A stretch of 64,000 nt of DNA from Pantoea sp. Ep11b (GTDB lineage Bacteria > Pseudomonadota > Gammaproteobacteria > Enterobacterales > Enterobacteriaceae). Of the stretch, positions 1-9,657 are shown one piece after another. Position 1 is the stretch's first letter. Each line of letters starts with the position of its first letter. Location: assembly GCF_040783975.1 (NCBI RefSeq), contig NZ_CP160631.1, forward strand, positions 3,224,001-3,288,000, read 5' to 3'. A model generated the notes under the pieces. The model was not told the DNA's origin. It worked only from the letters and a program-made list of their open reading frames with translations, and made no database searches. A program made the translations under genes and the position numbers.

Positions 1-1911
1 CGCAATCAGCGCTTTACGTCCGCTGACGCCCGCCTGCTGAGCGAGTTCGCTAAGCGCGTCAGGGGTTGTCACCGCCGCCAGCAGCAGCGGATCGGGCACG
101 GCAGCAGCCTCCACCAGACGCTGCAGCACCGGCAGGCTTGCTTCCAGTGGCCGCTGCGCCCAGGCAAAACCGGCGGCCAGCTGAATATCCTGATCGTTCA
201 GGCCGTCATCCGCGACGGTTTCCAGCGTCAGTTCCAGCTCAAGAAAGTGTTGCATCCGTGGCCAGTCGCGCGCCAGCTGCGCGACGGCGCGGCGCTGCAA
301 TGCGTTGCCCGCCGCCGAACAGGGCCGCATCGCCATCGCGGCGTAGCAGCCGCTGCTGGCTTCACGCTGGGTACCTATCCGCACCAGCGTAAAACCACAG
401 GCGCGCCAGAAGGCCCAGAGTGAATGAGTGTAGCCGAAGCTGACGGAAAGATAGTCGTGCCCGGCGGCCGCGCTGGCCGCGGCAGCCACCAGCTGCTGCC
501 CGATGCCCTGACGACGGCTCTCCGCCGCCACGGCTATGCGGCTGATCCGCAGCGACCGCAGGGTCGCCGCCTCCGGCAGTCCCGCATGTGCCGCCAGCGA
601 CTGCGCTACCAGATTGCCCCGGGGTCGCCGGGTGCCCGCCCAGACCGCCTGCGCCAGGTCCGGCTCCAGCCCGCCCTCCTCCACCAGCCAGAGCGCGCCC
701 TGCAGGGCGGACAGCGAGCCAGCGCGCCACAACTGCATACCGGGCGCATCCAGCAGGCGGCGCAGATCGAGCGGCGAGGTGCGATAGTGTGCGCTGGTGA
801 GCAGACGGTAAGCGGCCTCCAGCGCGCTGAAATCGCCCGGTGCTACCCGCTGCGGCGTGACCGGCGCAGCGGATGCCGGTTCGACCGCCGCCGCATCCTC
901 AAACAGCAGCGCCTGATTCAGCCACTGCTCCAGCGGGTCGGCACGCGACCAGCGCAGAGGCTCATCCAGCGTAAAATAGTGCACGTCCGCCAGTCCGGCG
1001 CAGAATTTCAGGATAAAGCCGCGCCCGCTGCCTTCGTAGCCCTGAACGGTGGTCGTCAGCAGAACGCGGGGATAGCGGCCGACCAGCGCCTGCAGCAACG
1101 GCGCCGGGATGGCCGCAGCCTCATCCACAATCAGCCACTCCGCCGCGGGCGGCGTCTCCAGCGCCAGCAGCGCATCCGGTGCCATAAAGTGAAACTGCTC
1201 AGCGGCAAAGGCAGCCAGCACCGTCGTGGAGGCTCTGGCGGGGGCCGTGACCAGACAGGCACCCGCCTGGCGCGCCAGCATTCCCGCCAGCGCCGATTTA
1301 CCGCGGCCCCGCGCCGCGGTCAGTACCGCCACACCCGAGGGCATAGCCATTAGCTGATCGAGTATCGCCCGCTGCTGCTGCGGTGCCTGGCAGTGCCATC
1401 GCGGCCACGCGGGCCGGGACGGAAACCGGCAGGGCTGATGCTGACGCGCCAGCAGGAGCTGGTCGTCCGCCGTGATGAGCTGTTGCAGATGATGAACAAA
1501 ATGCGGCGTGGCGATGGGGCTGGCAACGTCCCCCCAGCGCAGGCTGTCACCATCGGGCTGCTGCGGCCACTGATCCCAGGGCGGCACCAGCAGCAGGAGC
1601 CAGCTTCCGGCGGTGAGCGTACCGGCCAGCGCCGCGAACGCCTCGGCGTGAAAGCCGTAACGGGCGTCGAACAGGGCATGACGAAATTCACGGCCAAGCA
1701 GCGTGCGAACCGCAGCAGGCGGTACGTGCAGAGCCGGTGCGTCAGCCGGATCCGCAAATAGCGGTGCCGGACTGACGATCGGCCAGTCACCCGCGAGCGT
1801 GTGACGCCACTCTGCCGCCTGCGATAAACACCAGGCCGGGTCGCCGCTGATCACCGCCAGACGACGCACACCGGCCTGTTCCATCTCCTGCGTCAGACGC
1901 TGCAAAGGCAT
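1..1911 (-). CDS. tmcA: tRNA(Met) cytidine acetyltransferase TmcA, 3' end cut by window
   Basis: This enzyme acetylates the wobble cytidine (ac4C34) of elongator tRNA-Met, using ATP and acetyl-CoA. The reading frame from the ATG at 1911 runs open to the first base of the window, giving 637 codons of a protein that has 671 residues in E. coli, so about 35 C-terminal residues lie outside. A Walker A motif (ARGRGKSALAG, near residue 200), the helicase-type segment EAAAIPAPLL and a GNAT acetyltransferase half containing RISRIAV and YLSVSFGYT are visible. Its ATG overlaps the TGA of the upstream ypfJ by one base, which implies translational coupling. Longer open frames on either strand here are shadows of this gene. 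Confidence 0.95.
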   Translation of the reverse strand, partial: MPLQRLTQEMEQAGVRRLAVISGDPAWCLSQAAEWRHTLAGDWPIVSPAPLFADPADAPALHVPPAAVRTLLGREFRHALFDARYGFHAEAFAALAGTLTAGSWLLLLVPPWDQWPQQPDGDSLRWGDVASPIATPHFVHHLQQLITADDQLLLARQHQPCRFPSRPAWPRWHCQAPQQQRAILDQLMAMPSGVAVLTAARGRGKSALAGMLARQAGACLVTAPARASTTVLAAFAAEQFHFMAPDALLALETPPAAEWLIVDEAAAIPAPLLQALVGRYPRVLLTTTVQGYEGSGRGFILKFCAGLADVHYFTLDEPLRWSRADPLEQWLNQALLFEDAAAVEPASAAPVTPQRVAPGDFSALEAAYRLLTSAHYRTSPLDLRRLLDAPGMQLWRAGSLSALQGALWLVEEGGLEPDLAQAVWAGTRRPRGNLVAQSLAAHAGLPEAATLRSLRISRIAVAAESRRQGIGQQLVAAAASAAAGHDYLSVSFGYTHSLWAFWRACGFTLVRIGTQREASSGCYAAMAMRPCSAAGNALQRRAVAQLARDWPRMQHFLELELTLETVADDGLNDQDIQLAAGFAWAQRPLEASLPVLQRLVEAAAVPDPLLLAAVTTPDALSELAQQAGVSGRKALIA

Positions 1912-2777
1912 CAGTTGCTGGCGAAGGTGTCGCACTGTCCCGGATTGCCACCGTCAAAACCGCGCTTAAACCAGGTGTAACGCTGCTCGGAGGTGCCGTG
2001 GGTAAAGCTGTCCGGCACGACGCGGCCCTGACCTTTCTGCTGCAGCCGGTCATCACCAATCGCCTCGGCGGCATTCAGTGCTTCCTGCAGGTCGCCCGCC
2101 TCAAGGATATTTTGCTGCTGCATATAGTGTCCCCAGACGCCGGCAAAGCAGTCTGCCTGCAGCTCCATCTTCACAGAGAGCTGATTGACCTGTTTCTGAC
2201 TGGCGCCCTGCTGCATCTCACGCACTTTCGGTTCAATACCCAGCAGCTTCTGAACGTGATGGCCCACTTCATGCGCGATGACATAGCCCTGCGCAAAGTC
2301 GCCGCCCGCGCCGAGTTTAGTTTTCATCTCGTCATAGAAAGAGAGGTCGATATAGACGGTCTGATCGGCAGGACAGTAGAACGGCCCCATTACCGACTGT
2401 CCGGTGCCGCAGCCGGTACGGGTTGCGCCGCGATACATCACCAGTTTCGGGGCGACATACTGTTTATTCATCTGCCGGAACAGTTTGTCCCAGGTATCTT
2501 CGGTGGTCGCCAGAATGACTTTGGTGAATTTCGCGGCCTCTTCATCATTGGCGCTGACGCTGCGCGTCTGCTGCTGACTGGTCGGTGCCACCTCGCCCCC
2601 CGTCAGCAGCGCGGTCAGGTCGTAGCCGTAATAACCGGCAATGGCCACCACAATCAGAATGACAATGCCACCTTTGCCGCGCGGCAGACGAATCTGACGG
2701 CCTCCGCCGCCAAAACCGGACGATTGACCACGACGGTCCTCTACATTGTCGCTTTCGCGACGCCCTTGCCAGCGCAT
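1911..2777 (-). CDS. ypfJ: YpfJ-family putative neutral zinc metallopeptidase
   Basis: The protein has 288 residues, close to E. coli YpfJ (287). It has a Gly/Arg-rich cytoplasmic N-terminus, one transmembrane segment at about residues 38-56 ([19 protein letters not shown]) and a C-terminal domain with a zincin motif AHEVGHHVQ near residue 170. The family is known only as a putative membrane-anchored metallopeptidase; its substrate is not established. It is immediately upstream of and overlaps tmcA on the same strand, an arrangement also found in E. coli. Confidence 0.9.
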   Translation of the reverse strand: MRWQGRRESDNVEDRRGQSSGFGGGGRQIRLPRGKGGIVILIVVAIAGYYGYDLTALLTGGEVAPTSQQQTRSVSANDEEAAKFTKVILATTEDTWDKLFRQMNKQYVAPKLVMYRGATRTGCGTGQSVMGPFYCPADQTVYIDLSFYDEMKTKLGAGGDFAQGYVIAHEVGHHVQKLLGIEPKVREMQQGASQKQVNQLSVKMELQADCFAGVWGHYMQQQNILEAGDLQEALNAAEAIGDDRLQQKGQGRVVPDSFTHGTSEQRYTWFKRGFDGGNPGQCDTFASN

Positions 2778-2856
2778 GCTGTATTCCCTCAGACATTTTC
2801 AGATGGCATGATTTTAGTTGTGTGACGACGCAATCACCAGCTTTACGCCAAAATGA

Positions 2857-2882
2857 AAAAGGAGAGCCGGGGCTCTCCTTTT
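2857..2882 (-). terminator. Rho-independent terminator after purC
   Basis: The stem GGAGAGCC/GGCTCTCC (2861-2868 with 2871-2878) is flanked by A-rich and T-rich tracts, so it can act in both directions. It lies 20 bases after the purC stop and separates purC from ypfJ. Confidence 0.85.
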
Positions 2883-2903
2883 GCGGCGGTGCGCTGGGCA
2901 GAC

Positions 2904-3617
2904 TCAGTCGAGTGTGACACCCAGACGCTGCGCGACCGCTTCATAGGCTTCCACCACGCCGCCGAGGCTCTGACGGAAGCGATCTTTATCCATTTTGTCG
3001 AGCGTCTCTTTGTCCCACAGGCGGGCACCGTCTGGCGAAAACTCATCGCCCAGCGTCACTTCGCCGTTAAACAGGCCAAACTCCAGCTTGAAGTCGACCA
3101 GGATCAGGCCCGCATCGTCGAACAGTTTGCTCAGCACGTCGTTAGCTTTAAAGGTCAGCTCCTGCATACGCGCCAGGTTCTGTCTGCTGACCCAGCCGAA
3201 GGTTTCGCAGTAGGATTCGTTGACCATCGGGTCATGCTTTGCATCATCCTTCAGGAAAAGATCAAACAGCGGCGGATTGAGCACCATTCCCTCTTCCACG
3301 CCCAGACGTTTTACCAGCGAGCCTGCGGCGCGGTTGCGAACCACGCACTCTACGGGCACCATCTCCAGCTTCTTCACCAGCGCTTCGGTATCCGACAGCA
3401 GCGCTTCCATCTGGGTCGGGATCCCCGCTTCCTGCAATTTGGTCATGATGAAGTGGTTAAACTTGTTGTTAACCATTCCCTTGCGATCAAACTGCTCGAT
3501 TCGGGCGCCATCACCTGCTGACGTATCATTGCGGAATTCGAGTATCAGCAGATCCGGGTTATCGGTGCTGTATACGGTTTTCGCTTTACCGCGATACAAC
3601 TCAGCTCGCTTTTGCAT
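2904..3617 (-). CDS. purC: phosphoribosylaminoimidazole-succinocarboxamide (SAICAR) synthase
   Basis: PurC joins aspartate to CAIR with ATP in step 8 of de novo IMP synthesis, in the cytoplasm. From the ATG at 3617 the product has 237 residues, the same as E. coli PurC, beginning [16 protein letters not shown]. An upstream in-frame GTG at 3626 would add three residues but lies inside the ribosome-binding region (TGGAG), so I prefer the ATG. Family signatures such as [25 protein letters not shown] and [12 protein letters not shown] are intact. A PurR operator precedes it at 3683-3698. bamC and dapA lie upstream on the same strand but are separated by a terminator. Confidence 0.97.
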   Translation of the reverse strand: MQKRAELYRGKAKTVYSTDNPDLLILEFRNDTSAGDGARIEQFDRKGMVNNKFNHFIMTKLQEAGIPTQMEALLSDTEALVKKLEMVPVECVVRNRAAGSLVKRLGVEEGMVLNPPLFDLFLKDDAKHDPMVNESYCETFGWVSRQNLARMQELTFKANDVLSKLFDDAGLILVDFKLEFGLFNGEVTLGDEFSPDGARLWDKETLDKMDKDRFRQSLGGVVEAYEAVAQRLGVTLD

Positions 3618-3682
3618 CTTGTTCACTCCAGACTTGAAATAACGGGTGGTGAGCGGCCAGTGCCGCTGCGGCGATTGCCTTG

Positions 3683-3698
3683 ACGCAATCGTTTACTT
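3683..3698 (-). promoter_or_regulatory. PurR operator of purC
   Basis: The 16-mer ACGCAATCGTTTACTT (plus-strand reading) matches every fixed position of the PurR consensus ANGCAANCGNTTNCNT. On the minus strand the promoter -10 CATAAT lies just upstream (about 3708-3713), so PurR bound here would sit at the start of purC transcription. Confidence 0.8.
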
Positions 3699-3726
3699 CG
3701 CCGCGCGCTATTATGCCAAAAACAAA

Positions 3727-3755
3727 AAAAAAGGCCGGAGAATCTCCGGCCTGAG
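3727..3755 (-). terminator. terminator after bamC
   Basis: The hairpin AGGCCGGAGA/TCTCCGGCCT (about 3731-3751) is followed on the minus strand by a long T tract (3722-3730 read as A on the plus strand). It closes the dapA-bamC unit before purC. Confidence 0.85.
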
Positions 3756-3761
3756 GCAACT

Positions 3762-4793
3762 TTATTTGTTCAGCGCCGCCTGGAACACGGCCACCAGCGC
3801 ATCGTTCTGCGACTGGGTCAGCACATGCCCTTTCGGGTCGATGAATTGCAGACTGGTGCGGTTGTCGAGATCGCCGACCTGCACCTTGTAATCGCCGTTC
3901 GGCAATTCAGGATCTTTCGCGCCAATCTCATCCCATTCGCTGCTGCTCAGTGACTTATAGGTCACCTTCATGCTGCCGGTTGAGCGGGTGGTATCCGTGA
4001 CTTCCATGCCGACACGCTTCATCGCATCCGGCAGACGCTGCCAGGCCGTGTTGTACGGTGACCGCAGGATCAGCATCGGCAGGCCGGTGTCGTCCGCGCC
4101 GCTCTGCACGTCAATCGATCCGGTCACGCGGCCGGAGGCGGCGTTTTCACTGGCCGTTTCGATCTTATCCAGACCGGTACTGAGATCGTTCAGCATCTGT
4201 GCGGTGTAACGCTGGATCTGCACCGGCGAAGTGACGGTTTTACCCGCCTGCTGCAGTTCCAGCAGACGCACGGTCACCTGCTGCTGATAGCTCTGGGACT
4301 GCACGCTGATCTGGTAACGACCACGATACTGCTGGTCTTCATCGGCGCGGTTCCACTGCACCCAGTCGGTCGTCAGCTGCTGGCCTGCATCATTACGTGA
4401 AGCGATAGGGAAGTTGTAAGACTGTACAACGTTAACGAGCTGAGGCCAGACTGAACCCCGGCTGTTTTCAATCATCAGTGCGCCGCTGTTGTTGCTGAAC
4501 TGTGCGCGGGTGCCGTTCATCAGCGCCAGCGGCTGGGCTGGCGGACGAATGTCGAGCTGTTTGCCGACCGGTGCCTGGCTGGCGGTGCGCGGCACGTCAT
4601 AGTCACCGCGCTGAACCGGCAGGATCATGCCGGCAGGCGCTTTGAGTTCGCTCAACTGGCTGGCTTCAAGATAAGATTCGTCGCCGCTGACCTGACGTTT
4701 ATAACGCTGATCGCTGGAACAGGCCGACAACAGCATCAGAGTAGAAAGGCCCACTACTGTGGCGACTGTTGACCGCTTTACTGAGTAATTCAT
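3762..4793 (-). CDS. bamC: outer membrane assembly lipoprotein BamC
   Basis: BamC is a lipoprotein of the beta-barrel assembly machine that folds outer-membrane proteins. The product has 343 residues (344 in E. coli). It starts with a lipoprotein signal peptide ending in the lipobox LLSACS, with the lipidated Cys near residue 25, followed by the unstructured segment around [17 protein letters not shown] that contacts BamD, and two helix-grip domains. It lies 14 bases after dapA on the same strand, the classic dapA-bamC operon. Confidence 0.96.
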   Translation of the reverse strand: MNYSVKRSTVATVVGLSTLMLLSACSSDQRYKRQVSGDESYLEASQLSELKAPAGMILPVQRGDYDVPRTASQAPVGKQLDIRPPAQPLALMNGTRAQFSNNSGALMIENSRGSVWPQLVNVVQSYNFPIASRNDAGQQLTTDWVQWNRADEDQQYRGRYQISVQSQSYQQQVTVRLLELQQAGKTVTSPVQIQRYTAQMLNDLSTGLDKIETASENAASGRVTGSIDVQSGADDTGLPMLILRSPYNTAWQRLPDAMKRVGMEVTDTTRSTGSMKVTYKSLSSSEWDEIGAKDPELPNGDYKVQVGDLDNRTSLQFIDPKGHVLTQSQNDALVAVFQAALNK

Positions 4794-4807
4794 TCAAACT
4801 CCCTAAA

Positions 4808-5686
4808 TTATCGCAAACCCGCTTTCACCAGCGCCTGCTCCACTTTCGGCTGGCCGGCTGCAGTCAGTGGCGTCATTGGCAGACGCAGCGTGTCGTTAGC
4901 GATTAATCCTAGCTGTTTCGCAGCCCATTTCACCGGGATAGGATTGGGTTCACAGAAAAGCGTCTGGTGCAGGTGCATCAGACGCTGATTCAGGCGGCGA
5001 GCCTCGACGAAATTGCCCTGCTGTGCGAGTTGACACAGTTCAGCCATTTCGCGCGCAGCCACGTTTGCCGTCACCGAAATGACGCCTTTGCCGCCCAGTT
5101 GCATAAAGTCCAGTGCAGTCGCGTCATCGCCACTGACCAGAATGAAATCGTCATCAACCAGCTCTTGGATCTGACTAACCCGCGATAAGTTCCCGGTCGC
5201 CTCTTTGATTCCGATAATATTTTTGATTTCGGCCAGGCGGGCGACGGTTTCCGGCAGCATGTCACACCCGGTGCGTGAAGGCACGTTGTAGAGCATCTGC
5301 GGCAGGCTGGTGCTGTTCGCGATGGCTTTAAAGTGCTGGAACAACCCTTCCTGCGTCGGGCGGTTGTAATAAGGCGTGACGGTCAGGCAGCCCACCACAC
5401 CGGAATGTTCAAAACGCTTCGTCAGAGAGATGCCTTCAGCGGTGGCGTTGGCGCCGGTTCCGGCAATCACCGGAATACGGCCATCGGCCAGTTCCAGGGT
5501 CAGCATCACCACATCACCATGTTCTTCATGGCTCAGGGTAGCGGATTCGCCTGTGGTGCCCACGGAAACGATCGCCGCGGTGCCGCTGGCGACATGATAA
5601 TCAATCAGTTTTTTCAGACTCGACCGGCAGACATTACCGCTGTCATCCATTGGCGTAACGAGTGCAACAATACTTCCCGTAAACAT
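4808..5686 (-). CDS. dapA: 4-hydroxy-tetrahydrodipicolinate synthase
   Basis: DapA condenses pyruvate with aspartate semialdehyde, the first committed step of lysine and diaminopimelate synthesis. From the ATG at 5686 ([15 protein letters not shown]) it has 292 residues, exactly the E. coli length; an upstream TTG in frame would add six residues but overlaps the ribosome-binding site GAGGGGA. The Schiff-base lysine in [10 protein letters not shown] and the tyrosine in LYNVPSRTG are present. It is divergent from gcvR with about 140 bases between them. Confidence 0.97.
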   Translation of the reverse strand: MFTGSIVALVTPMDDSGNVCRSSLKKLIDYHVASGTAAIVSVGTTGESATLSHEEHGDVVMLTLELADGRIPVIAGTGANATAEGISLTKRFEHSGVVGCLTVTPYYNRPTQEGLFQHFKAIANSTSLPQMLYNVPSRTGCDMLPETVARLAEIKNIIGIKEATGNLSRVSQIQELVDDDFILVSGDDATALDFMQLGGKGVISVTANVAAREMAELCQLAQQGNFVEARRLNQRLMHLHQTLFCEPNPIPVKWAAKQLGLIANDTLRLPMTPLTAAGQPKVEQALVKAGLR

Positions 5687-5829
5687 TGGCGATCCCCTCG
5701 ACAAACAAGTGCTTCATGGTACGTTTTACACTTAGGGAAAAGCAAGCCAGCCTCGCTATTCCCGCGCTTGTCAGCAGTTTTTTTTATGTTTACCTTATGG
5801 TTATTAGCGAAAGCAGAGGAAAAGCCATT

Positions 5830-6411
5830 TTGTCGCCATCTCAGCCCCATCATCTGGTGATCACCGCCCTCGGTGTTGACCGTCCGGGTATCGTCAATAC
5901 CATTACCCGACACGTCAGCAGCTGCGGTTGCAATATCGAAGATAGCCGTCTTGCCATGCTTGGGGATGAGTTCACCTTTATTATGCTGCTGTCGGGCAGC
6001 TGGAACGCCATTACGCTGATTGAGTCGACGTTGCCGCTGAAAGGCGCAGAGCTGGAACTGCTGATCGTGATGAAGCGCACCAATGCCCGGCTGCGTCCGC
6101 CAATGCCCGACACCGCGTTTATTCAGGTTGAGGTCGCCGATTCGCCGCATACCATTGAACGCTTTACCGATCTGATCGATAAACATCAGATGAATGTGGC
6201 GGAACTGGTGTCGCGCATTATACCCGCGCAGCGCGAATTGCCGCCAACGCTCTATATTCAAATGACAGCCCATTGTCCGACACGGACCAGCGGCACAACG
6301 TTTGAGCAGGCGTTTAACGCGCTCTGTCAGGAGCTGAATGCGCAGGGGTCGCTACGCCTCTATAGCGCATCAGATGCCGACAGCAGCGAATCTGTGAGCG
6401 CAGTACGCTAA
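5830..6411 (+). CDS. gcvR: glycine cleavage system transcriptional repressor GcvR, TTG start
   Basis: GcvR binds GcvA and blocks its activation of the gcvTHP operon when glycine is absent. The open frame extends upstream to 5686, but homology to E. coli GcvR (190 aa) begins at HHLVITALG. A TTG at 5830 sits about 8 bases after a strong ribosome-binding site (GAGGAAAA) and gives 193 residues, so I place the start there. Two ACT-type domains are visible, the first around HLVITALGVDRPGIVNTITR and the second around FIQVEVADSPHTIERFTDL. The longer N-terminus would add an unlikely 48-residue extension. Confidence 0.9.
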   Translation: MSPSQPHHLVITALGVDRPGIVNTITRHVSSCGCNIEDSRLAMLGDEFTFIMLLSGSWNAITLIESTLPLKGAELELLIVMKRTNARLRPPMPDTAFIQVEVADSPHTIERFTDLIDKHQMNVAELVSRIIPAQRELPPTLYIQMTAHCPTRTSGTTFEQAFNALCQELNAQGSLRLYSASDADSSESVSAVR

Positions 6412-6430
6412 GCTTGGTCTGTAAGCCGGA

Positions 6431-6483
6431 GGTATTTCTCCACATGACTGGCGGCTGAGTATGCGGCTATGTGGTGAAATACC
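6431..6483. repeat. long inverted repeat between gcvR and bcp
   Basis: The arms GGTATTTCTCCACAT (6431-6445) and ATGTGGTGAAATACC (6469-6483) pair over 15 bases with a single mismatch around a 23-base loop. No T tract follows, so it is not a standard terminator. It could be an RNA stabilising or processing hairpin at the 3' end of gcvR, or a dispersed palindromic element. Confidence 0.7.
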
Positions 6484-6564
6484 CCTGAAGGTGATTTTGC
6501 CTCTGGCCGTTTCTGGCCGGATAGTGTATTACCCACAGCCTGAATAAAAAAATGGAGAGATGTG

Positions 6565-7032
6565 ATGAATCCACTGAAAGCCGGAGATACCGCACCCGCA
6601 TTTAGCCTGCCCGATCAGGATGGTGAACACGTAAATCTGACCGACTTCCAGGGACAGCGCGTTCTGGTCTACTTCTACCCGAAGGCGATGACACCGGGCT
6701 GCACCGTGCAGGCGTGCGGTCTGCGTGACAATATGGATGAGTTGAAGAAAGCGGGCGTGGAAGTGCTGGGTATCAGCACTGACAAACCAGAAAAACTGTC
6801 ACGCTTTGCTGAAAAAGAGCTGCTGAACTTTACCCTGCTCTCAGATGAGAATCATGAAGTCTGCCAGGCGTTTGGCGTCTGGGGTGAAAAAACGTTCATG
6901 GGGAAAACCTATGACGGTATTCATCGCATCAGCTTCCTGGTCGATGCTGAAGGCAAGGTTGAAAAAGTCTTTGATAACTTTAAAACCTCGAATCATCATG
7001 ACATGGTGCTGGAGTACGTTAAGTCAGCCTGA
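6565..7032 (+). CDS. bcp: thioredoxin-dependent thiol peroxidase (Bcp/PrxQ)
   Basis: Bcp reduces hydrogen and organic peroxides using thioredoxin. The second codon ATG at 6565 follows GGAGAG at optimal spacing and gives 155 residues, against 156 in E. coli; a GTG one codon earlier is possible. The motif FYPKAMTPGCTVQAC holds the peroxidatic cysteine (46) and, five residues later, the resolving cysteine (51) of the atypical two-Cys PrxQ class. It lies downstream of gcvR as in E. coli, 150 bases away. Confidence 0.96.
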   Translation: MNPLKAGDTAPAFSLPDQDGEHVNLTDFQGQRVLVYFYPKAMTPGCTVQACGLRDNMDELKKAGVEVLGISTDKPEKLSRFAEKELLNFTLLSDENHEVCQAFGVWGEKTFMGKTYDGIHRISFLVDAEGKVEKVFDNFKTSNHHDMVLEYVKSA

Positions 7033-7111
7033 TGTTCAGGGGCGCGGCCGTTGAGCCGCGCCCTGCCTGCCCCGCGTTATCCCTGCGCTGCCCCTTTTTC
7101 TCGCCCGGACT

Positions 7112-8677
7112 TCAGGACGCCGCAACAATCACGCAGTTGCGCCCGGCATTTTTCGCCTGATAAAGCGCCGCATCCGCCTGTTTTAAGCTGCCTTCCAGCC
7201 CCCCCTCCGCTGACCCGTTCCAGGCCGCCACGCCGATAGAGAGGGTGATCCTGCCGACATCGGTGAGCCACGCTTCTGCGATGCCAAGCCGCACGCGCTC
7301 TGCGATGATCTGCGCCTCATCCAGTGACGTTCCAGGCAGCAGCATCAGAAACTCCTCTCCGCCGTTGCGACACACCACATCAGACTGACGGGCGCTGGCC
7401 CGCAGCGTGCTCGCCACCTGCTGAATGACCCGATCGCCTACGTCGTGTCCCCAGCTGTCGTTAACGTTTTTGAAGTGGTCGATATCCAGTGCCAGCACCG
7501 CAAATGGCTGACGCAGCGTGCGGTAGTACTCCAGCACCGCGTTAAGCCCCCGGCGATTCAGCAACTGGGTCAGCGGATCGGTCTGCGCTTCCGAGTTAAG
7601 ACGGCCGATTTTATCCTGCACCAGACCGATGCCGGTGAGCAGCGCCCGCTTGACCTGCGCCGCCTCGAAATACCATGCGGTGATGCCGCCAATCTCCTTC
7701 GAGACCCCCTGCACATCCATCCGGCTGGCTTTGCGGGCCAGCTGGAAAAGCGGACGGGCAATCAGTCGCGCCAGCACCACGGCGACCAGCAGGGTCAGCA
7801 GCGCAAAGGGGACCGAGTTTTTCAGCACTTTCATCAACAGGCCCGAGAGCGGATTCAGCGTCGTATTGATTGGCTTCAGCGCCACCACCGTCCAGCCTGT
7901 CGTCGGCACCACTGCAAATCCGGCCAGCTGCATGGATTCCCCGGAGCCGTCGAGTATCAGCGACCCATTGGTCTGCTCGTCACGGGGGCTGACAATGGCG
8001 GGCAGAATTTTGCCTATCAGCTGACGATTCTGGTGATAGAGCACCTCATTATTGCTGTCGAGCACATAAACCGTGGTGCCATCCCGGTAGAACTGCTCAC
8101 CCAGCAGCGCATTCAGAATGCTTTTTTTCTTCAGATAGATCGTGCCGCCGACATAGCCGAGATAGTCGCCATCGGCGCTCCAGATTGGCCAGGAGACAAA
8201 CACCAGCAGATTATTGGCGGCAGAAAGCGTTGGCTTACTGATGATCGGCTGCCGCAGGGTCAGCGCTTCCCGCGAGGCGTCGCTGGTAAGACGTATTCCC
8301 TGCAGCGTCAGTGATTCCGGCGAAATCGCTTTAACCATCCCCTGCGCATCTACCACCGCCACCGAGTTGAAACTGGTGGTCTGTTCACGAAGGCGGTTAA
8401 CCTCGCTTTTCAGCAGCGCATCATTGTAAAAGTCACGGCTCAGCTGATTGGCGCTGTAATGGAGCTGGGACTGCGCCAGCTGGAAGAAAATTTCGCTGGT
8501 GGAAGCCAGCTTGGCGGCATAGGCCCGGTTAGCTTCGAGCGTGGTATCAATCAGCACCTGCCGCTGTACCCGCCAGGTGGCGTAAAGCGTGTTTGCCAGC
8601 GTGATGACAATGCTGACAATCACCAGCAGGGCGATCAGATTGCGCAAATCGGCCTTGGGCCGAAAGAGCTTTAGCAT
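7112..8677 (-). CDS. membrane-bound sensor diguanylate cyclase (dCache-GGDEF)
   Basis: The protein should make cyclic di-GMP in response to a periplasmic signal. From the ATG at 8677 it has 521 residues: a transmembrane helix at about 13-35, a periplasmic double-Cache-like region to about 285, a second transmembrane helix (about 290-313), a linker and a C-terminal GGDEF domain. The active-site loop reads GGEEF, and an RQSD inhibitory I-site lies five residues before it, so both catalysis and product feedback look intact. A GTG 33 codons upstream extends the frame but has no obvious ribosome-binding site. It has no counterpart at this place in E. coli and I cannot assign a named orthologue. 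Confidence 0.88.
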   Translation of the reverse strand: MLKLFRPKADLRNLIALLVIVSIVITLANTLYATWRVQRQVLIDTTLEANRAYAAKLASTSEIFFQLAQSQLHYSANQLSRDFYNDALLKSEVNRLREQTTSFNSVAVVDAQGMVKAISPESLTLQGIRLTSDASREALTLRQPIISKPTLSAANNLLVFVSWPIWSADGDYLGYVGGTIYLKKKSILNALLGEQFYRDGTTVYVLDSNNEVLYHQNRQLIGKILPAIVSPRDEQTNGSLILDGSGESMQLAGFAVVPTTGWTVVALKPINTTLNPLSGLLMKVLKNSVPFALLTLLVAVVLARLIARPLFQLARKASRMDVQGVSKEIGGITAWYFEAAQVKRALLTGIGLVQDKIGRLNSEAQTDPLTQLLNRRGLNAVLEYYRTLRQPFAVLALDIDHFKNVNDSWGHDVGDRVIQQVASTLRASARQSDVVCRNGGEEFLMLLPGTSLDEAQIIAERVRLGIAEAWLTDVGRITLSIGVAAWNGSAEGGLEGSLKQADAALYQAKNAGRNCVIVAAS

Positions 8678-8986
8678 GGCGTCGCCGCCCTGAAGAAGAG
8701 TGTCATGTCCTGAATGCCTGATTATTTTAATGTGCCAGAAGCCCTGATATCCGGGCGTAAGTCTACACGGTGTCACTCTTTTTGAGCAGCATTAAGACAA
8801 ATTTTAGCGTACAGAATCCAGATTAGCCCGGCCCTGATTCACGTCTATGCAAGATTGTCAGTACGCCAGGAGAAGGGAGAATGAGTGATGACATCTGACC
8901 TTGTCGCTGTCATTGACAACGAACGACAGCCCTCTGCGCGGGCCGGGAACAGATAAGGGAAGCAGGATTGACGAGGGAGCAGCAGG

Positions 8987-9012
8987 TGACAGCGGCAGTG
9001 ACGCCGCTGTCA
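8987..9012 (-). repeat. hairpin after the DsrE-like gene pair
   Basis: A perfect 10-bp stem TGACAGCGGC/GCCGCTGTCA with a 6-base loop lies 6 bases after the stop at 9018. There is no T tract, so it may stabilise the 3' end or act as a weak terminator. Confidence 0.5.
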
Positions 9013-9017
9013 GACGT

Positions 9018-9626
9018 TTACAGCATCAGGAAGGCGTAGCCGCTGTTTTCCAGTGTCGCCACAGTGGTGCCGCTGGAGATGGTGTGTGTAACCATCGGGT
9101 CGATCCAGTTGCGCTCAAGCTGATGAAACGCCACTGACTGGTCGCAGATGGTGACCTGCACGCCCGCTTTTTTCAGTTCGCTAATCAGCTTCAGGTTCGG
9201 GTTATCCACGCCGTAGGCTTTGCTGAACTGCGCATTATTCAGGGCTGAAGAAACCGCATCGCCATTAATCGAGACCACAAATTTCAGCTGGTCGAGTGGT
9301 ACACCCGCCGCATAATAGAGGTTAGTAACGCGTGCCACGCGCTCCAGCCCCAGATTCGGCTTGCGGATATCCCCTTCATTATGGTTGATCTGGAAAACAA
9401 TTTTATTACTCAGACCAGCGGTGGTGCCGGGTTTAAACGCGGGCGTATCGACATAATGTATTTTTCCGTAGCCTTCAATGGCTGGCGTACTCCAGAAATC
9501 AGCAGGCTCAGCTTTATTATCTGCTACTTTGCCGCTGACTTTGTCAAATAACGCCGGCAACTGTAAAACGTTGCCCCCGATAAATCCGGCCACGGCCGCC
9601 ATGACCACTAACGCTGCTGGACGCAT
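9018..9626 (-). CDS. exported DsrE-like protein, copy 1
   Basis: The 202-residue product starts with a hydrophobic N-terminal segment (residues 3-25) acting as a signal peptide or anchor. The rest resembles the DsrE/DsrF-like fold: a strand NKIVFQINHNEGD, a helix LGLERVARVTNLYYAAGV, a strand LKFVVSINGDA and the late motif VQVTICDQSVAFH with one conserved cysteine. More than half of aligned positions are identical to the neighbouring copy at 9658-10263, so the pair arose by tandem duplication. Family members of this exported type have no established function; sulfur relay is only a fold-based hint. A ribosome-binding site GGGAGAAAAG precedes the ATG. Confidence 0.8.
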   Translation of the reverse strand: MRPAALVVMAAVAGFIGGNVLQLPALFDKVSGKVADNKAEPADFWSTPAIEGYGKIHYVDTPAFKPGTTAGLSNKIVFQINHNEGDIRKPNLGLERVARVTNLYYAAGVPLDQLKFVVSINGDAVSSALNNAQFSKAYGVDNPNLKLISELKKAGVQVTICDQSVAFHQLERNWIDPMVTHTISSGTTVATLENSGYAFLML

Positions 9627-9657
9627 TCACTTTTCTCCCGGTTATTAAAAATATTCA

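Noticed and set aside
5686..5829. N-terminal extension of GcvR
   Set aside because: The 48 extra codons have no counterpart in E. coli GcvR and overlap the dapA promoter region; the TTG at 5830 has the better ribosome-binding site.
8881..8956. Very short frames with a good Shine-Dalgarno (5 codons from 8881, 22 codons from 8888)
   Set aside because: AGGAGAAGGGAGA before the ATG is striking, but the first frame stops after five codons and the second has no recognisable product; no evidence of translation.
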